The notes: a model not told the origin generated them from the letters alone. A stretch of DNA of 47,598 nucleotides from Nocardia lijiangensis NBRC 108240 (GCF_001613045.1 NZ_BDBP01000083.1:1-47598), one strand, 5' to 3'; shown: positions 1-9,625, numbered from the stretch's first letter. Program-made: numbers and translations.

Positions 1-639
1 GCCCACCACGCGCCCGCCCGCGTCGCGCAGCGGCGCCGCCACCGACGCTCGCTCGAAGGAGAACTCGGCGACGTCCTCGGCGTAGCCCTGCGCACGCACC
101 CGCGCGATCTCGGCCTGCACCGCGCGCGGCGTCGTCACGGTGCGCCGGGTGTAGGCGGGCAGCGGTGCGCCCGTGATGCGTTCGGTCAGGCCCGGGGTGT
201 AGGCCAGCAGCACCTTGCCGAGCGCGGTCGCGTGCAGCGGAAGTTCGATGCCGACGCGGAGGGTCTGCTCGGTGTCGTCGGGACGGAACACGTGGTGCAC
301 GATCGACACGCCCTCACCGCGCAGTGCTCCGATCCGCACCGATTCGCCGGAGCGCGCGGCCAGCGTGTCGGCCCAGTTCATCGCGTAGGAGCGCAACACG
401 TTGGTGTCCAGCCGGGCGGCGGCGAGCCCGAGCGCCGTGGCGCCGATCAAGTATTTGCCGGTGCTGTCGTCCTGCTCGATGTAGCCGACCCGCTGCAGGG
501 TGCGCAGCAGGCCGTGCGCCGTCGCCTTGGGCAGGCCGAGCGCGCCTGCGAGTTCGGCGACGCCGACGCCGAAGGGCGCCTCGGCCACCACGCGCAGGAT
601 CGCGGCGGCCCGTTCGATCGACTGAATCGGTCCCGGCAC
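1..639 (-). CDS. IclR-family transcriptional regulator of the glycerol genes (C-terminus cut by the window edge)
   Basis: The visible 213 residues begin VPGPIQSIERAAAILRVV and continue with a winged helix-turn-helix (GLPKATAHGLLRTL) and the start of an IclR effector domain (LHATALGKVLLAY). I chose the GTG at 639, which gives the usual short N-terminus before the IclR helix; no strong ribosome binding site is visible. The gene runs off the left edge before its stop codon. It is divergent from glpK-glpD across a 140-nt gap holding a perfect 19-nt palindrome. In Streptomyces an IclR protein (GylR) controls the equivalent glycerol operon, so a glycerol-responsive role is inferred from position and family. 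It may also control itself through the same palindrome. Confidence 0.88.
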   Translation of the reverse strand, partial: MPGPIQSIERAAAILRVVAEAPFGVGVAELAGALGLPKATAHGLLRTLQRVGYIEQDDSTGKYLIGATALGLAAARLDTNVLRSYAMNWADTLAARSGESVRIGALRGEGVSIVHHVFRPDDTEQTLRVGIELPLHATALGKVLLAYTPGLTERITGAPLPAYTRRTVTTPRAVQAEIARVRAQGYAEDVAEFSFERASVAAPLRDAGGRVVG

Positions 640-669
640 GAGGTCGACTCTACTGCGGAGGACTTGAAA

Positions 670-688
670 CGTTCGACAATGTCGAACG
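670..688. promoter_or_regulatory. Perfect palindrome, candidate IclR operator for glpKD and its regulator
   Basis: CGTTCGACA-A-TGTCGAACG: two 9-nt arms around a single central base, lying between the divergent starts of the IclR gene (639) and glpK (780). The symmetry, position and neighbour suit the binding site of a dimeric repressor. That it binds the IclR protein is inference. Confidence 0.6.
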
Positions 689-779
689 AGCACCGTTGTC
701 CCGGCATCGCCCGCTGCTTACCTTCGGCATGGCGTACCGGTCGCCGCGTGCACCGGGCAACGGACAAATGGAGATACGC

Positions 780-2294
<1,515 letters not shown>

Positions 2295-2359
2295 TCGGCC
2301 CCGACGCACCGACTACTGCGCACGCGCGCACCACTTTTCGAACACAGAAGGAGACCGAG

Positions 2360-4114
2360 ATGGTCGACCGTTCTCTCACCGCCCCGGTCGCGATGGGCCC
2401 GGCAGAGCGCGCCCGCGCGCTGGACGCCATGGCGAGCACCGAACTGGACGTGCTGGTCGTCGGCGCGGGCGTGGTCGGCGCGGGCGCCGCGCTCGACGCG
2501 GTGACCCGTGGACTCAGCGTCGGCTTGGTGGAGGCGCGCGACTACGCCTCCGGCACCTCCAGCCGATCGTCGAAGCTGGTCCACGGCGGCCTGCGTTACC
2601 TCAAGCAGCTCAACTTCGCGCTGGTCTTCGAGGCGCTGCGGGAGCGTTCGCTGATTCTGGAGACCTTGGCGCCGCACCTGGCCAAGCCGGTGGAGTTCGT
2701 CTATCCGCTGGAGCGTCCCGGCCTGGACCGGGTCTGGGTGGGCGCGGGCGTCGGCGTGTACGACGTGCTGGGCGCGGGACGCGGTGTGCCGCAGCATCAT
2801 CGGCATCTGAGCAAGCGGGCCACGCTGGCGCGTTTCCCCGGGGCCAAGCGCGGCGCTGTGCGCGGCGGCGTGAGCTTCTACGAGGGCCAGCTCGACGACG
2901 CACGCCACACCATGATGCTGGCACGCACCGCCGCGAGCCACGGCGCGCTGGTCGCCTCCAGCGCCAAGGTGGTCGACTTCCTGCGCGAGGACGGCCGGAT
3001 CGTCGGCGCGCTGGTGCACGACCTGGAGAGCGGCAGGCACATCCCGGTCCGCGCCAAGCGCACGGTCAACGCGGCCGGGCCGTGGACCGACGAGATCCAG
3101 GAGATGCTCGGCGGGACGGGCGACTTCCGGATCCGCACCTCCAAGGGCGTGCACATCGTCGTCCCGCGCGACCGGATCGACTCCGATACCGGCCTGATCA
3201 CCGAGACCGAGAAGAGCCTGCTGTTCGTGATCCCGTGCCCGTGGAGCGAGGACCACTGGGTCATCGGCACCACCGACACCGACTGGGATCACGACCTGGC
3301 CCACCCCGCCGCCACCCGCGCCGACATCGATTACATTCTCGCCCAGGTGAATCGGCTGCTGGAGCAGCCGATCGACCACGACGACATCGTCGGCGTCTAC
3401 GCCGGGCTGCGGCCCCTGCTCGCGGGCGCTTCCGAAGAGACGAGCGGGCTCTCGCGTGAGCACACCGTGGCGACGCCGGTGCCCGGTTTGGTGATCGTCG
3501 CGGGCGGCAAGTACACCACCTACCGGGTGATGGCCAAGGACGCCATCGACGCGGCCGTCGCGGGTCTGCCGGGACGGGTGGCTCGGTCCTGCACCGAGCG
3601 GGTGCCGCTGGTCGGCGCCCACGGGTACCGCGAGCTCTCGCTCTCCCGCGCCCGCTTGGCCGACGAGTTCGGCGTCGACCTCGCGACCGTGGAGCATCTG
3701 CTCGGCCGCTACGGCAGCGCCGTCGCGGAACTGCGCGAGCTCATCCTCGCGCAGCCGGAACTCGGTGCCCGGCTGGGCAATTCCCGCTACCTGCGTGCCG
3801 AGATCGTCTACGCGGTCACCCACGAGGGCGCCCTGCACCTCGACGACATCCTCACCCGCCGCACCCGCCTGTCGGTGGAGACCGGCGATCGCGGCGTCCT
3901 GGTCGCGACCGAGGTCGCGCGCCTGGTCGCTCCGTACCTCGGCTGGGACGCGGAGCGAGTCGAGCGCGAGATCGAGGCCTACCGGGTCCGCGTCGAGGCC
4001 GAGCTGCGCGCCAACGAGCAGCCCGACGACCGGACGGCCGACGTGGTCCGGCTCAGCGCGCCGGACTCGCGCGGGATCGCGGGGGCGCCGGAAGAGGATC
4101 GGGTGTCGGTGTAG
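2360..4114 (+). CDS. glpD: Aerobic glycerol-3-phosphate dehydrogenase
   Basis: This 584-residue FAD enzyme oxidises sn-glycerol 3-phosphate to dihydroxyacetone phosphate at the membrane, passing electrons to quinone. The FAD-binding dinucleotide fold is seen near residue 35 (VLVVGAGVVGAGAALDA), followed by the family signature SSKLVHGGLRYL; a second FAD contact, GLRPLLAG, lies further on. The C-terminal GlpD helical domain (TCTERVPLVGA onward) is complete. ATG 2360 follows AAGGAGA at 2348-2354. It is the second gene of the glycerol unit after glpK and is followed by a hairpin at 4133-4158 that probably ends the transcript. Confidence 0.97.
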   Translation: MVDRSLTAPVAMGPAERARALDAMASTELDVLVVGAGVVGAGAALDAVTRGLSVGLVEARDYASGTSSRSSKLVHGGLRYLKQLNFALVFEALRERSLILETLAPHLAKPVEFVYPLERPGLDRVWVGAGVGVYDVLGAGRGVPQHHRHLSKRATLARFPGAKRGAVRGGVSFYEGQLDDARHTMMLARTAASHGALVASSAKVVDFLREDGRIVGALVHDLESGRHIPVRAKRTVNAAGPWTDEIQEMLGGTGDFRIRTSKGVHIVVPRDRIDSDTGLITETEKSLLFVIPCPWSEDHWVIGTTDTDWDHDLAHPAATRADIDYILAQVNRLLEQPIDHDDIVGVYAGLRPLLAGASEETSGLSREHTVATPVPGLVIVAGGKYTTYRVMAKDAIDAAVAGLPGRVARSCTERVPLVGAHGYRELSLSRARLADEFGVDLATVEHLLGRYGSAVAELRELILAQPELGARLGNSRYLRAEIVYAVTHEGALHLDDILTRRTRLSVETGDRGVLVATEVARLVAPYLGWDAERVEREIEAYRVRVEAELRANEQPDDRTADVVRLSAPDSRGIAGAPEEDRVSV

Positions 4115-4132
4115 TCGACCGTCCGCGGCCGT

Positions 4133-4158
4133 GCCGGGTGAAGTTCGTCGCACCCGGC
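4133..4158 (+). terminator. Hairpin after glpD
   Basis: GCCGGGTG (4133-4140) pairs with CACCCGGC (4151-4158) around a 10-nt loop, starting 18 nt after the glpD stop codon. There is no T-run, which is common for actinobacterial terminators. Confidence 0.5.
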
Positions 4159-4164
4159 GAAACG

Positions 4165-4252
4165 GGTCGAAGATGATTCGACCGGACGGCCGCGGTTGCC
4201 CGCTCTTCCGTGGATTGCGCGTGCATTGCGGTCAATCTGAGAATCATCTTCA
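4165..4252 (+). promoter_or_regulatory. Two palindromic sites upstream of ald (candidate AldR operators)
   Basis: Site 1 is GGTCGAA-GATGA-TTCGACC (4165-4183, perfect 7-nt arms). Site 2 is TGAGAATCATCTTCA (4238-4252, imperfect TGA..AT-C-AT..TCA symmetry). They also share a long-range inverted match: GAAGATGATTC at 4169-4179 and GAATCATCTTC at 4241-4251 are exact reverse complements. The stretch is much richer in A/T than its surroundings. Paired sites could allow the cooperative binding or looping typical of octameric Lrp/AsnC regulators. Binding by the AldR-like protein at 5515-6054 is inferred. Confidence 0.5.
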
Positions 4253-4300
4253 TAAATCTAGATCTGATCTCGCAGAATTTTCATACTAGGACCTGTGACG

Positions 4301-4318
4301 ATCCCTTTCGATAGGGAT
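4301..4318 (+). promoter_or_regulatory. Small stem-loop in the ald leader
   Basis: ATCCCT (4301-4306) pairs with AGGGAT (4313-4318) around a 6-nt loop, 40 nt upstream of the ald start. A possible -10-like element, TACTAG (4284-4289), lies just upstream of it, so the stem-loop would fall at the 5' end of the mRNA. The role is unknown. Confidence 0.3.
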
Positions 4319-4358
4319 TCGCTCTGGCTCGAACGCCTACGAGACGACAGGAGTGCTG

Positions 4359-5468
4359 ATGAAAATCGGGATCCCCCGCGAGGTCAAGAATCACGAATAC
4401 CGGGTGGCGTGCACGCCCGCCGGTGTGCGTGAGCTTGTCGCTCGCGGACATGAGGTGTTCCTCGAAGCAGGGGCGGGCGCCGGATCGGCGTTCGAGGACG
4501 CGGCCTACGGCTACGTCGGCGCGCGCGTGCTGGCGACGGCCGACGAGGTCTGGGGCACCGCGGATCTGGTGCTGAAGGTGAAAGAGCCAGTGGCCGAGGA
4601 GTATTCGCGGATGCGTGCCGGGCAGGTGCTGTTCACCTACCTGCATCTGGCCGCGTCCAAGGAGTGCACCGACGCACTGCTGGAATCCGGTGTCACCTCG
4701 CTCGCCTACGAGACGGTGACCGGCCGGGACGGCAGCCTGCCGCTGCTGGCCCCGATGAGCGAGGTCGCGGGCAGGCTCGCGCCGCAGGCGGGTGCGTACC
4801 ACCTGATGCGCAGCGAGGGCGGTCGCGGCGTGCTGATGGGCGGGGTGCCCGGGGTACGGCCCGCGAAGGTCGTGGTGCTCGGCGCGGGGGTGGCGGGCCG
4901 CAATGCCATCGCCGTCGCGGTCGGGATGCGCGCGGACGTCACCGTGCTCGACCTGAACATCGACCGGTTGCGCGAGGTGGACGCGCAGTACCACGGCCAC
5001 GTGCGCACCGTCGTCTCCAACGCGCTCGAGGTCGAGAACCTGGTGCGCGAGGCGGACCTGGTGATCGGCGCGGTGCTGGTGCCGGGAGCCAAGGCCCCCA
5101 AGCTCATTTCGCACGATCTGGTCGAACAGCTCAAGCCGGGTTCGGTGCTGGTCGACATCGCCATCGACCAGGGCGGCTGCTTCGCCGATTCCCGCCCGAC
5201 CACCCATGCCGAACCCACCTACCGGGTGCACGATTCGGTGTTCTACTGCGTCGCGAACATGCCCGGCGCGGTGCCGAACACGTCCACGGTGGCGCTCACC
5301 AACGTCACCCTCCCGTACGTCATCGATCTGGCCGAGCGTGGCTGGCGCGACGCGGTCGCCGCCGATCCCGGTCTGGCCGCGGGGCTGAGCACCCACGAGG
5401 GCATGCTGCTGTCCGAATCCGTCGCCGCCGCACACGGTTACACCGCAGAGCGGCTCGTCGCCGCGTAA
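4359..5468 (+). CDS. ald: Alanine dehydrogenase
   Basis: This 369-residue enzyme interconverts L-alanine and pyruvate plus ammonia with NAD(H). The N-terminus MKIGIPREVKNHEYRV, with its substrate-binding Arg/Lys pattern, is diagnostic, as are KVKEP and FTYLHLAA. The NAD fold is seen at VVVLGAGVAGRNAI and the catalytic stretch at PTTHAEPTY. Length matches the family (about 370). ATG 4359 was preferred to GTG 4353 because AGGAG at 4349-4353 is correctly spaced for it. In mycobacteria ald is induced by alanine through AldR and used during redox shifts. Here the AldR homologue lies immediately downstream and convergent, instead of divergent. Confidence 0.97.
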   Translation: MKIGIPREVKNHEYRVACTPAGVRELVARGHEVFLEAGAGAGSAFEDAAYGYVGARVLATADEVWGTADLVLKVKEPVAEEYSRMRAGQVLFTYLHLAASKECTDALLESGVTSLAYETVTGRDGSLPLLAPMSEVAGRLAPQAGAYHLMRSEGGRGVLMGGVPGVRPAKVVVLGAGVAGRNAIAVAVGMRADVTVLDLNIDRLREVDAQYHGHVRTVVSNALEVENLVREADLVIGAVLVPGAKAPKLISHDLVEQLKPGSVLVDIAIDQGGCFADSRPTTHAEPTYRVHDSVFYCVANMPGAVPNTSTVALTNVTLPYVIDLAERGWRDAVAADPGLAAGLSTHEGMLLSESVAAAHGYTAERLVAA

Positions 5469-5499
5469 GAGGCGAACGGCGCGAGCAGCACGTTCGGCC

Positions 5500-5527
5500 G
5501 CCCGGCCGCTGTACTCAGCGGCCGGGC
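5500..5527. terminator. Bidirectional terminator between ald and the aldR-like gene
   Basis: GCCCGGCCGCTG (5500-5511) and CAGCGGCCGGGC (5516-5527) form a perfect 12-bp stem with a 4-nt loop (TACT). It lies 31 nt after the ald stop, and the stop codon of the convergent regulator gene (5515-5517) falls inside the loop and stem. One element therefore serves both genes. Confidence 0.8.
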
Positions 5528-6054
5528 ACCGGCGTCTGCGGACGCAGATGCTCGAAGATGAGGATCGTCTCCGTCGAGGACACCGCGGGGTGTGCGCTCA
5601 GATGCTCCAGCACGAAAGCGCGCAGCTCGTCGGTGCTCGCGGTGGCGACGTGGATGAGGTAGTCGTCGGCGCCCGCGATGAAGTACACATTGAGCACCTC
5701 CTGCAGCGCCGCGAGCCGCTTACCGAACTCGGCGAGATACTTGCGGGAATTCCCGTGCAGCCGTACCGCGATCATCGCCTGCAAGCCGCGCCCGAGCGCG
5801 GTCGGATCGATGTCGGCGTGGAAGCCGCGGATCACGCCGCGCTCCACCAGCGCCCGTACCCGCCCCAGGCAGGTCGAGGGCGCGATACCGGCCGCGGCGG
5901 CCAGCGCGTTGTTGGTGATGCGGCCGTCGCGCGCCAACTGGTCGAGCAGGACGCGGTCGACGTCGTCGAGGACGACCGGCGTGCGGGCCTTGCGTGGTGG
6001 GGCCTGCGGTGGTGGGGCCTGCGGTGGTGGTACGGGTGAATCCTTACTGGTCAC
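5515..6054 (-). CDS. aldR: Lrp/AsnC-family regulator, AldR-like
   Basis: The 179-residue protein has an N-terminal AsnC-type helix-turn-helix (LDDVDRVLLDQLARDGRITNN, then GIAPSTCLGRVRAL) and a C-terminal RAM ligand domain (YFIAGADDYLIHVAT). AldR-type proteins of this family sense alanine and control ald, which ends 46 nt away in the convergent orientation. The first 20 residues are an unusual proline-rich tail (PPPQAPPPQAPP) encoded by a 15-nt tandem repeat at 5994-6030. Translation starts at GTG 6054; the ribosome binding site is weak. The gene ends inside the shared terminator. The regulatory link to ald is inferred from family and proximity. Confidence 0.85.
   Translation of the reverse strand: MTSKDSPVPPPQAPPPQAPPRKARTPVVLDDVDRVLLDQLARDGRITNNALAAAAGIAPSTCLGRVRALVERGVIRGFHADIDPTALGRGLQAMIAVRLHGNSRKYLAEFGKRLAALQEVLNVYFIAGADDYLIHVATASTDELRAFVLEHLSAHPAVSSTETILIFEHLRPQTPVPGR
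5994..6030. repeat. 15-nt tandem repeat within the aldR N-terminus
   Basis: GTGGTGGGGCCTGCG occurs at 5994-6008 and again exactly at 6009-6023, with a third partial copy at 6024-6030. On the coding strand it encodes the repeated peptide PPQAP. Copy-number change would alter the tail length in frame. Confidence 0.8.
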
Positions 6055-6068
6055 TTGCTCACGGTAGC

Positions 6069-6210
6069 GAATTCGATTCGATCCGAGGGTCGTTCCTCCG
6101 AATAATCCTCGATCGAATTCTGGGCGCGGGACTGACGTTGCGCACGCTCGCGCCGGTCGACGTGGCGGGCTCGAATCGCAGAATTACGGGCCGGTCGGTT
6201 CGATTCGAGC
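6069..6210. promoter_or_regulatory. Two inverted repeats in the aldR/hypX intergenic region
   Basis: GAATTCGAT (6069-6077) is the exact reverse complement of ATCGAATTC (6112-6120). GCTCGAATCG (6169-6178) is the exact reverse complement of CGATTCGAGC (6201-6210). All four arms share a CGAATC/GATTCG core, so the gap holds four related half-sites between divergent starts at 6054 and 6272. A -10-like GATAAT lies at 6211-6216. The protein that would bind is unknown; the AldR-like regulator is a candidate. Confidence 0.45.
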
Positions 6211-6271
6211 GATAATGGCTAGCGCTTTGTGAGAAGGCGGAGAAGCTCTCTACTCCACAATGGAGGGTCTC

Positions 6272-7963
6272 TTGCGAATTCTTGTGGTGGCCAGTGCGTT
6301 CAACAGCCTCACCCAGCGTATCCACGCAGAACTGCGAGCCCGCGACCATCACGTCGGCGTCGAACTGGCGCTCGGCGACGAGCCGTTGCGCGCGGGGGTG
6401 GCGGCCTTCCGGCCGGACGTGATCCTCGCTCCGATGCTCACCACCGCGATCTCGAAGGACATCTGGTCCGCGTACCCCGTTCTCATCGTGCACCCCGGGC
6501 CGAAGGGTGACCGCGGGCCTTCCTCCCTCGATTGGGCCATTCACGACGGCGAACGCGAATGGGGTGTCACCGTGCTCCAGGCGGTCGAGGAGCTGGACGC
6601 CGGACCCGTCTGGGCTTCGGTGCCGTTCACCGTCGCGCCCTGCGGCAAGAGCGAGCTCTATCGCACCGAGGTCGCCGATGCCGCCGTGCGGGCCGTGCTG
6701 CTCGCGCTCGACCGGTTCGCCTGCGGTTTCGAGCCGGAACCGCTGGACTACCGCCGCCCCGACGTTTGGGGACGGCTTCGGCCCTATCACGATCAGCACC
6801 ACCGCCGGATCGACTGGGCGGCCGACGACACGGCTGCCGTGCTGCGGAAGCTGCGCGCCGCCGATTCGCAACCGGGCGTCCTGGACGAGCTGTACGGGTG
6901 CGAGTTCTACCTGCACGGTGGCCACGGCGAGGATCGGCTGCGCGGCGCCCCCGGCACGGTCATCGCCCGTCGTGACGGCGCGATCTGCCTGGCCACCGTC
7001 GATGGCGCGGTGTGGGTGCCGCAGCTGCGTCCCCGCCGGAAGGCAGGCGGCCCGCCGACGTTCAAACTGCCCGCGACCGATGCGCTCGGCTCGCGGTTGC
7101 CCGCCTCGATTCCGGAAATATCGGTCACCCCCAAGGCGGCCGCCTTCCGCAACACTTGGTCGGAGCTGCGCTATCGCGAAGACGGCGCCGTCGGCCACCT
7201 CGAGTTCCGCTTTCCCGGCGGCGCGATGAGTACCCGCCAATGCCGCTCACTGCTGTCGGCCTACCGGCAGGCTTGTGCCCGACCGATCGATGTGCTCGTG
7301 CTCGGCCCGGCACGGGACACCTTCTCCAACGGCATCCACCTGAACGTGATCGAGGCTGCCGAGGACCCGGCCGCGGAGTCCTTGCTCAATATCAACGCGA
7401 TGAACGACCTGGTGGAGGCGATACTCACCACCACGGACAAGCTGGTGATCTCGGCGCTGGCGGGAAACGCGGCGGCGGGTGGGGTGATGCTGGCACTGGC
7501 CGCGGACGAGGTGTGGTGTCGTGCGGCCGTGGTGCTGAATCCGCACTATCGGCTGATGGGCCTGCACGGTTCGGAGTACTGGACCTATCTGCTGCCCCGG
7601 CGCGTCGGCGCGACCGAGGCGGAGCGCCTGACCCGCGCGGCGCTCCCGGTCGGAGCGGGGAGCGCCGCGGCACTCGGACTGGTGGACCGCGTCGTACCGG
7701 GCAACGCCGAGATCTTCTGGGACTCGACACGACGCGAGGCGGCCCGACTGGCGGGCAGTACGGAGCTGGCGCAGCGCCTCGTGGCGAAGAAGCAACGCCG
7801 CGCCCTCGACGAGATGACCAAACCACTCGACGCCTATCGCGCCGAGGAGCTGGCCCGGATGCACCGCAACTTCTTCGCTCCGGGCGAGCCCTACCACGAG
7901 CTGCGGCGGGGCTTCGTCCGCAAGGTAGCTCCGACGAAGACCCCGCCGCATCTGCACGGCTGA
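6272..7963 (+). CDS. hypX: HypX/HoxX-like protein (formyltransferase-like plus enoyl-CoA hydratase-like fusion)
   Basis: The 563-residue protein joins a formyl-tetrahydrofolate-using domain (about residues 1-250, with HPGPKGDRGPSSLDWAI at the active-site position) to a crotonase-fold domain (about 300-540, including ISALAGNAAAGGVMLALA and the HypX-typical RLMGLHGSEYWTYLLPRRVG). Family knowledge: HypX/HoxX makes CO from formyl-tetrahydrofolate via formyl-CoA for the active site of [NiFe]-hydrogenases under aerobic conditions. I place the start at TTG 6272 (MRILVVASAFNSLTQR, the usual family start), since GGAGGG at 6262-6267 is well placed; ATG 6260 would put the ribosome binding site inside the gene. 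No hydrogenase or hyp gene is near, so its partner is elsewhere or it does another C1/CoA reaction. Confidence 0.85.
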   Translation: MRILVVASAFNSLTQRIHAELRARDHHVGVELALGDEPLRAGVAAFRPDVILAPMLTTAISKDIWSAYPVLIVHPGPKGDRGPSSLDWAIHDGEREWGVTVLQAVEELDAGPVWASVPFTVAPCGKSELYRTEVADAAVRAVLLALDRFACGFEPEPLDYRRPDVWGRLRPYHDQHHRRIDWAADDTAAVLRKLRAADSQPGVLDELYGCEFYLHGGHGEDRLRGAPGTVIARRDGAICLATVDGAVWVPQLRPRRKAGGPPTFKLPATDALGSRLPASIPEISVTPKAAAFRNTWSELRYREDGAVGHLEFRFPGGAMSTRQCRSLLSAYRQACARPIDVLVLGPARDTFSNGIHLNVIEAAEDPAAESLLNINAMNDLVEAILTTTDKLVISALAGNAAAGGVMLALAADEVWCRAAVVLNPHYRLMGLHGSEYWTYLLPRRVGATEAERLTRAALPVGAGSAAALGLVDRVVPGNAEIFWDSTRREAARLAGSTELAQRLVAKKQRRALDEMTKPLDAYRAEELARMHRNFFAPGEPYHELRRGFVRKVAPTKTPPHLHG

Positions 7964-8000
7964 CCCACCTGTGGCAGCGTGCCGCGCACACCGGGACGGA

Positions 8001-9443
8001 CTACGTCCGCGCGTGCTCACTGGCCGCGGGCGGTGCGGTCTGCTGGAGCTTGGAGTGGGTGCGCGAGTACCCGATGTAGATCACCAGGCCGATCACCAGC
8101 CAGGTCCCGAAGCGCGCCCAGGTCTCCCACGGCAGCGACAGGATCAGCCACACCGAGAACACCACGCCGACGATCGGGACGACCGGCATGAACGGCAGCC
8201 GGAAGGTGCGCGGCACCTCGGGCCGGGTGTAGCGGAAGACCAGCACCGCCACGCAGACCACCACGAACGCGCTGAGGATGCCGATGTTGGTGAGCTCGGC
8301 GACCAGGTCGATCGGCAGCAGTCCCGCGAGGACGGCCGAGCCGACGCCGACGATCCACGTCACGCGGGTCGGCACCTTGCGCTCGGGATGGGTCTTGGCG
8401 AACCATTCCGGCAGCAGACCGTCGCGGCTCATCGAGTACCACACCCGGGTCACGCCGAGCATGAAGGTGAGCACCACGGTGATGATGCCGACGATGGCGC
8501 CGACCGCGATGATATTGGCGATGCCCGGCATGCCGACGGACTCGAAGGCGGTGGAAAAGCCGCTCTCCGGGTCGATTTCGGTGTACTTCTGCATGCCGGT
8601 GAGCACCAGGGTGCACAGCACGTAGAGCACCATGGCGATGGCCAGCGAGTAGAGAATCGCCTTGGGCAGGTGCTTCTTGCCGTCGACCGACTCCTCGGCC
8701 GCGGTGCTCATCGCGTCGTAGCCGAACACGGCGAAGAACACGGTGGCCGCGCCGGTCATCACCGCGCCGGTGCCGTACGGGAAGTACGGGGTGTAGTTCG
8801 CGCTGTCGATCTGGAAGACGCCGAGCACGATGATCAGCAGCACGAGGGCGACCTTGATGCCGACGGCCACCGTCTCGAACCGGCCGACGCTGCGGATGCC
8901 GCGGGACAGCACCCACGCCGTGCCGAGGCAGAACACCATCGCGAACAAGTCGACCACGTGACCCTCACCGGTCCCGGACGCGCCGAGCATCCAGTTCGGC
9001 AGCGTGACGCCCACCTGATCGAGCAGGAACCCGAAGTATCCGGAGACGCCGATCGCGACGACCGCGGCGACGGCGATGTACTCCAGCAGCAGATCCCATC
9101 CGATGAACCAGCCGACGAACTCGCCGAGCGAGACGTAGCCGTAGGTGTAAGCCGACCCGGCCTTGGGCACCATGCCGGCGAACTCGGCGTAACACAGCGC
9201 CGCCGCCGCGCTGGCCAGACCCGCGACCAGGAAGGACAGCAGCACGGCCGGGCCGGTGGTCTTGTTGGCGACGCTGCCCGCGAGGGTGAAGATGCCCGCG
9301 CCGATGATGCCGCCGACGCCGATCGCGGTCAGCTGCCACACGCCGAGGTGTTTGGCCAACCGTTCGTCGCTCGGCGTCTCGTCCTCGACTTCGACGAGGG
9401 GTTTGCGGCGCAACATCTGGTGGCGCAACTCCGCGATGGACAT
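8001..9443 (-). CDS. APC-superfamily amino acid permease (cationic amino acid transporter type)
   Basis: The 480-residue integral membrane protein has about 12 hydrophobic helices. The APC helix-1 substrate loop reads GVGGIIGAGIF near residues 42-52, and the conserved FFAVFGYDAMSTAAEES segment lies in helix 6. The cytoplasmic N-terminus (LRRKPLVEVEDE...LAKHLGVWQL) is typical of YfnA/CAT-type transporters. ATG 9443 follows AAGGAAG. A large hairpin (9461-9508) ends directly upstream of the ribosome binding site. The gene lies just downstream of the pruA-pruB unit on the same strand, and a 14-nt motif upstream of it recurs beside pruC. It probably imports an amino acid fed into that pathway, proline being the natural guess; the substrate is not provable from sequence. 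Confidence 0.92.
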   Translation of the reverse strand: MSIAELRHQMLRRKPLVEVEDETPSDERLAKHLGVWQLTAIGVGGIIGAGIFTLAGSVANKTTGPAVLLSFLVAGLASAAAALCYAEFAGMVPKAGSAYTYGYVSLGEFVGWFIGWDLLLEYIAVAAVVAIGVSGYFGFLLDQVGVTLPNWMLGASGTGEGHVVDLFAMVFCLGTAWVLSRGIRSVGRFETVAVGIKVALVLLIIVLGVFQIDSANYTPYFPYGTGAVMTGAATVFFAVFGYDAMSTAAEESVDGKKHLPKAILYSLAIAMVLYVLCTLVLTGMQKYTEIDPESGFSTAFESVGMPGIANIIAVGAIVGIITVVLTFMLGVTRVWYSMSRDGLLPEWFAKTHPERKVPTRVTWIVGVGSAVLAGLLPIDLVAELTNIGILSAFVVVCVAVLVFRYTRPEVPRTFRLPFMPVVPIVGVVFSVWLILSLPWETWARFGTWLVIGLVIYIGYSRTHSKLQQTAPPAASEHART

Positions 9444-9460
9444 GCGGCTTCCTTTCTCCG

Positions 9461-9508
9461 CTGCGTCCGGCGCACGCCCCGGATCGCGGGGCGTGCGCCG
9501 TAACGCAG
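9461..9508 (-). promoter_or_regulatory. Large 5' leader hairpin before the permease ribosome binding site
   Basis: CGGCGCACGCCCC (9468-9480) and GGGGCGTGCGCCG (9488-9500) pair perfectly over 13 bp around a 7-nt loop. CTGCGT (9461-9466) and ACGCAG (9503-9508) extend the stem past a small bulge to about 19 bp. In the permease mRNA the hairpin ends 1-2 nt before GGAGAAAGGA and 17 nt before the ATG at 9443. It could be an attenuator, a processing stop that stabilises the 5' end, or a terminator of upstream transcripts. Confidence 0.65.
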
Positions 9509-9589
9509 ATCACACTGGTGGCTGTCAGCTAATCGGACCACGAATGCGGTGTGATCGGCGAGTTGGATAAATATTGTTCGGCCCGAGTT

Positions 9590-9603
9590 GGCCGATCGGA
9601 CAA
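9590..9603 (-). promoter_or_regulatory. Candidate PruC-regulon motif upstream of the permease
   Basis: On the minus strand this reads TTGTCCGATCGGCC, identical in all 14 positions to 12350-12363 in the pruA/pruC gap. In both places CCCGAGTTG lies immediately to the left on the plus strand (9581-9590 region and 12341-12349). An A/T-rich stretch (AATATTTATCC on the minus strand) follows toward the permease and could hold its promoter. Binding by PruC is inferred. Confidence 0.55.
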
Positions 9604-9625
9604 TGCCGGGCGGGCTGTGGCGCCT

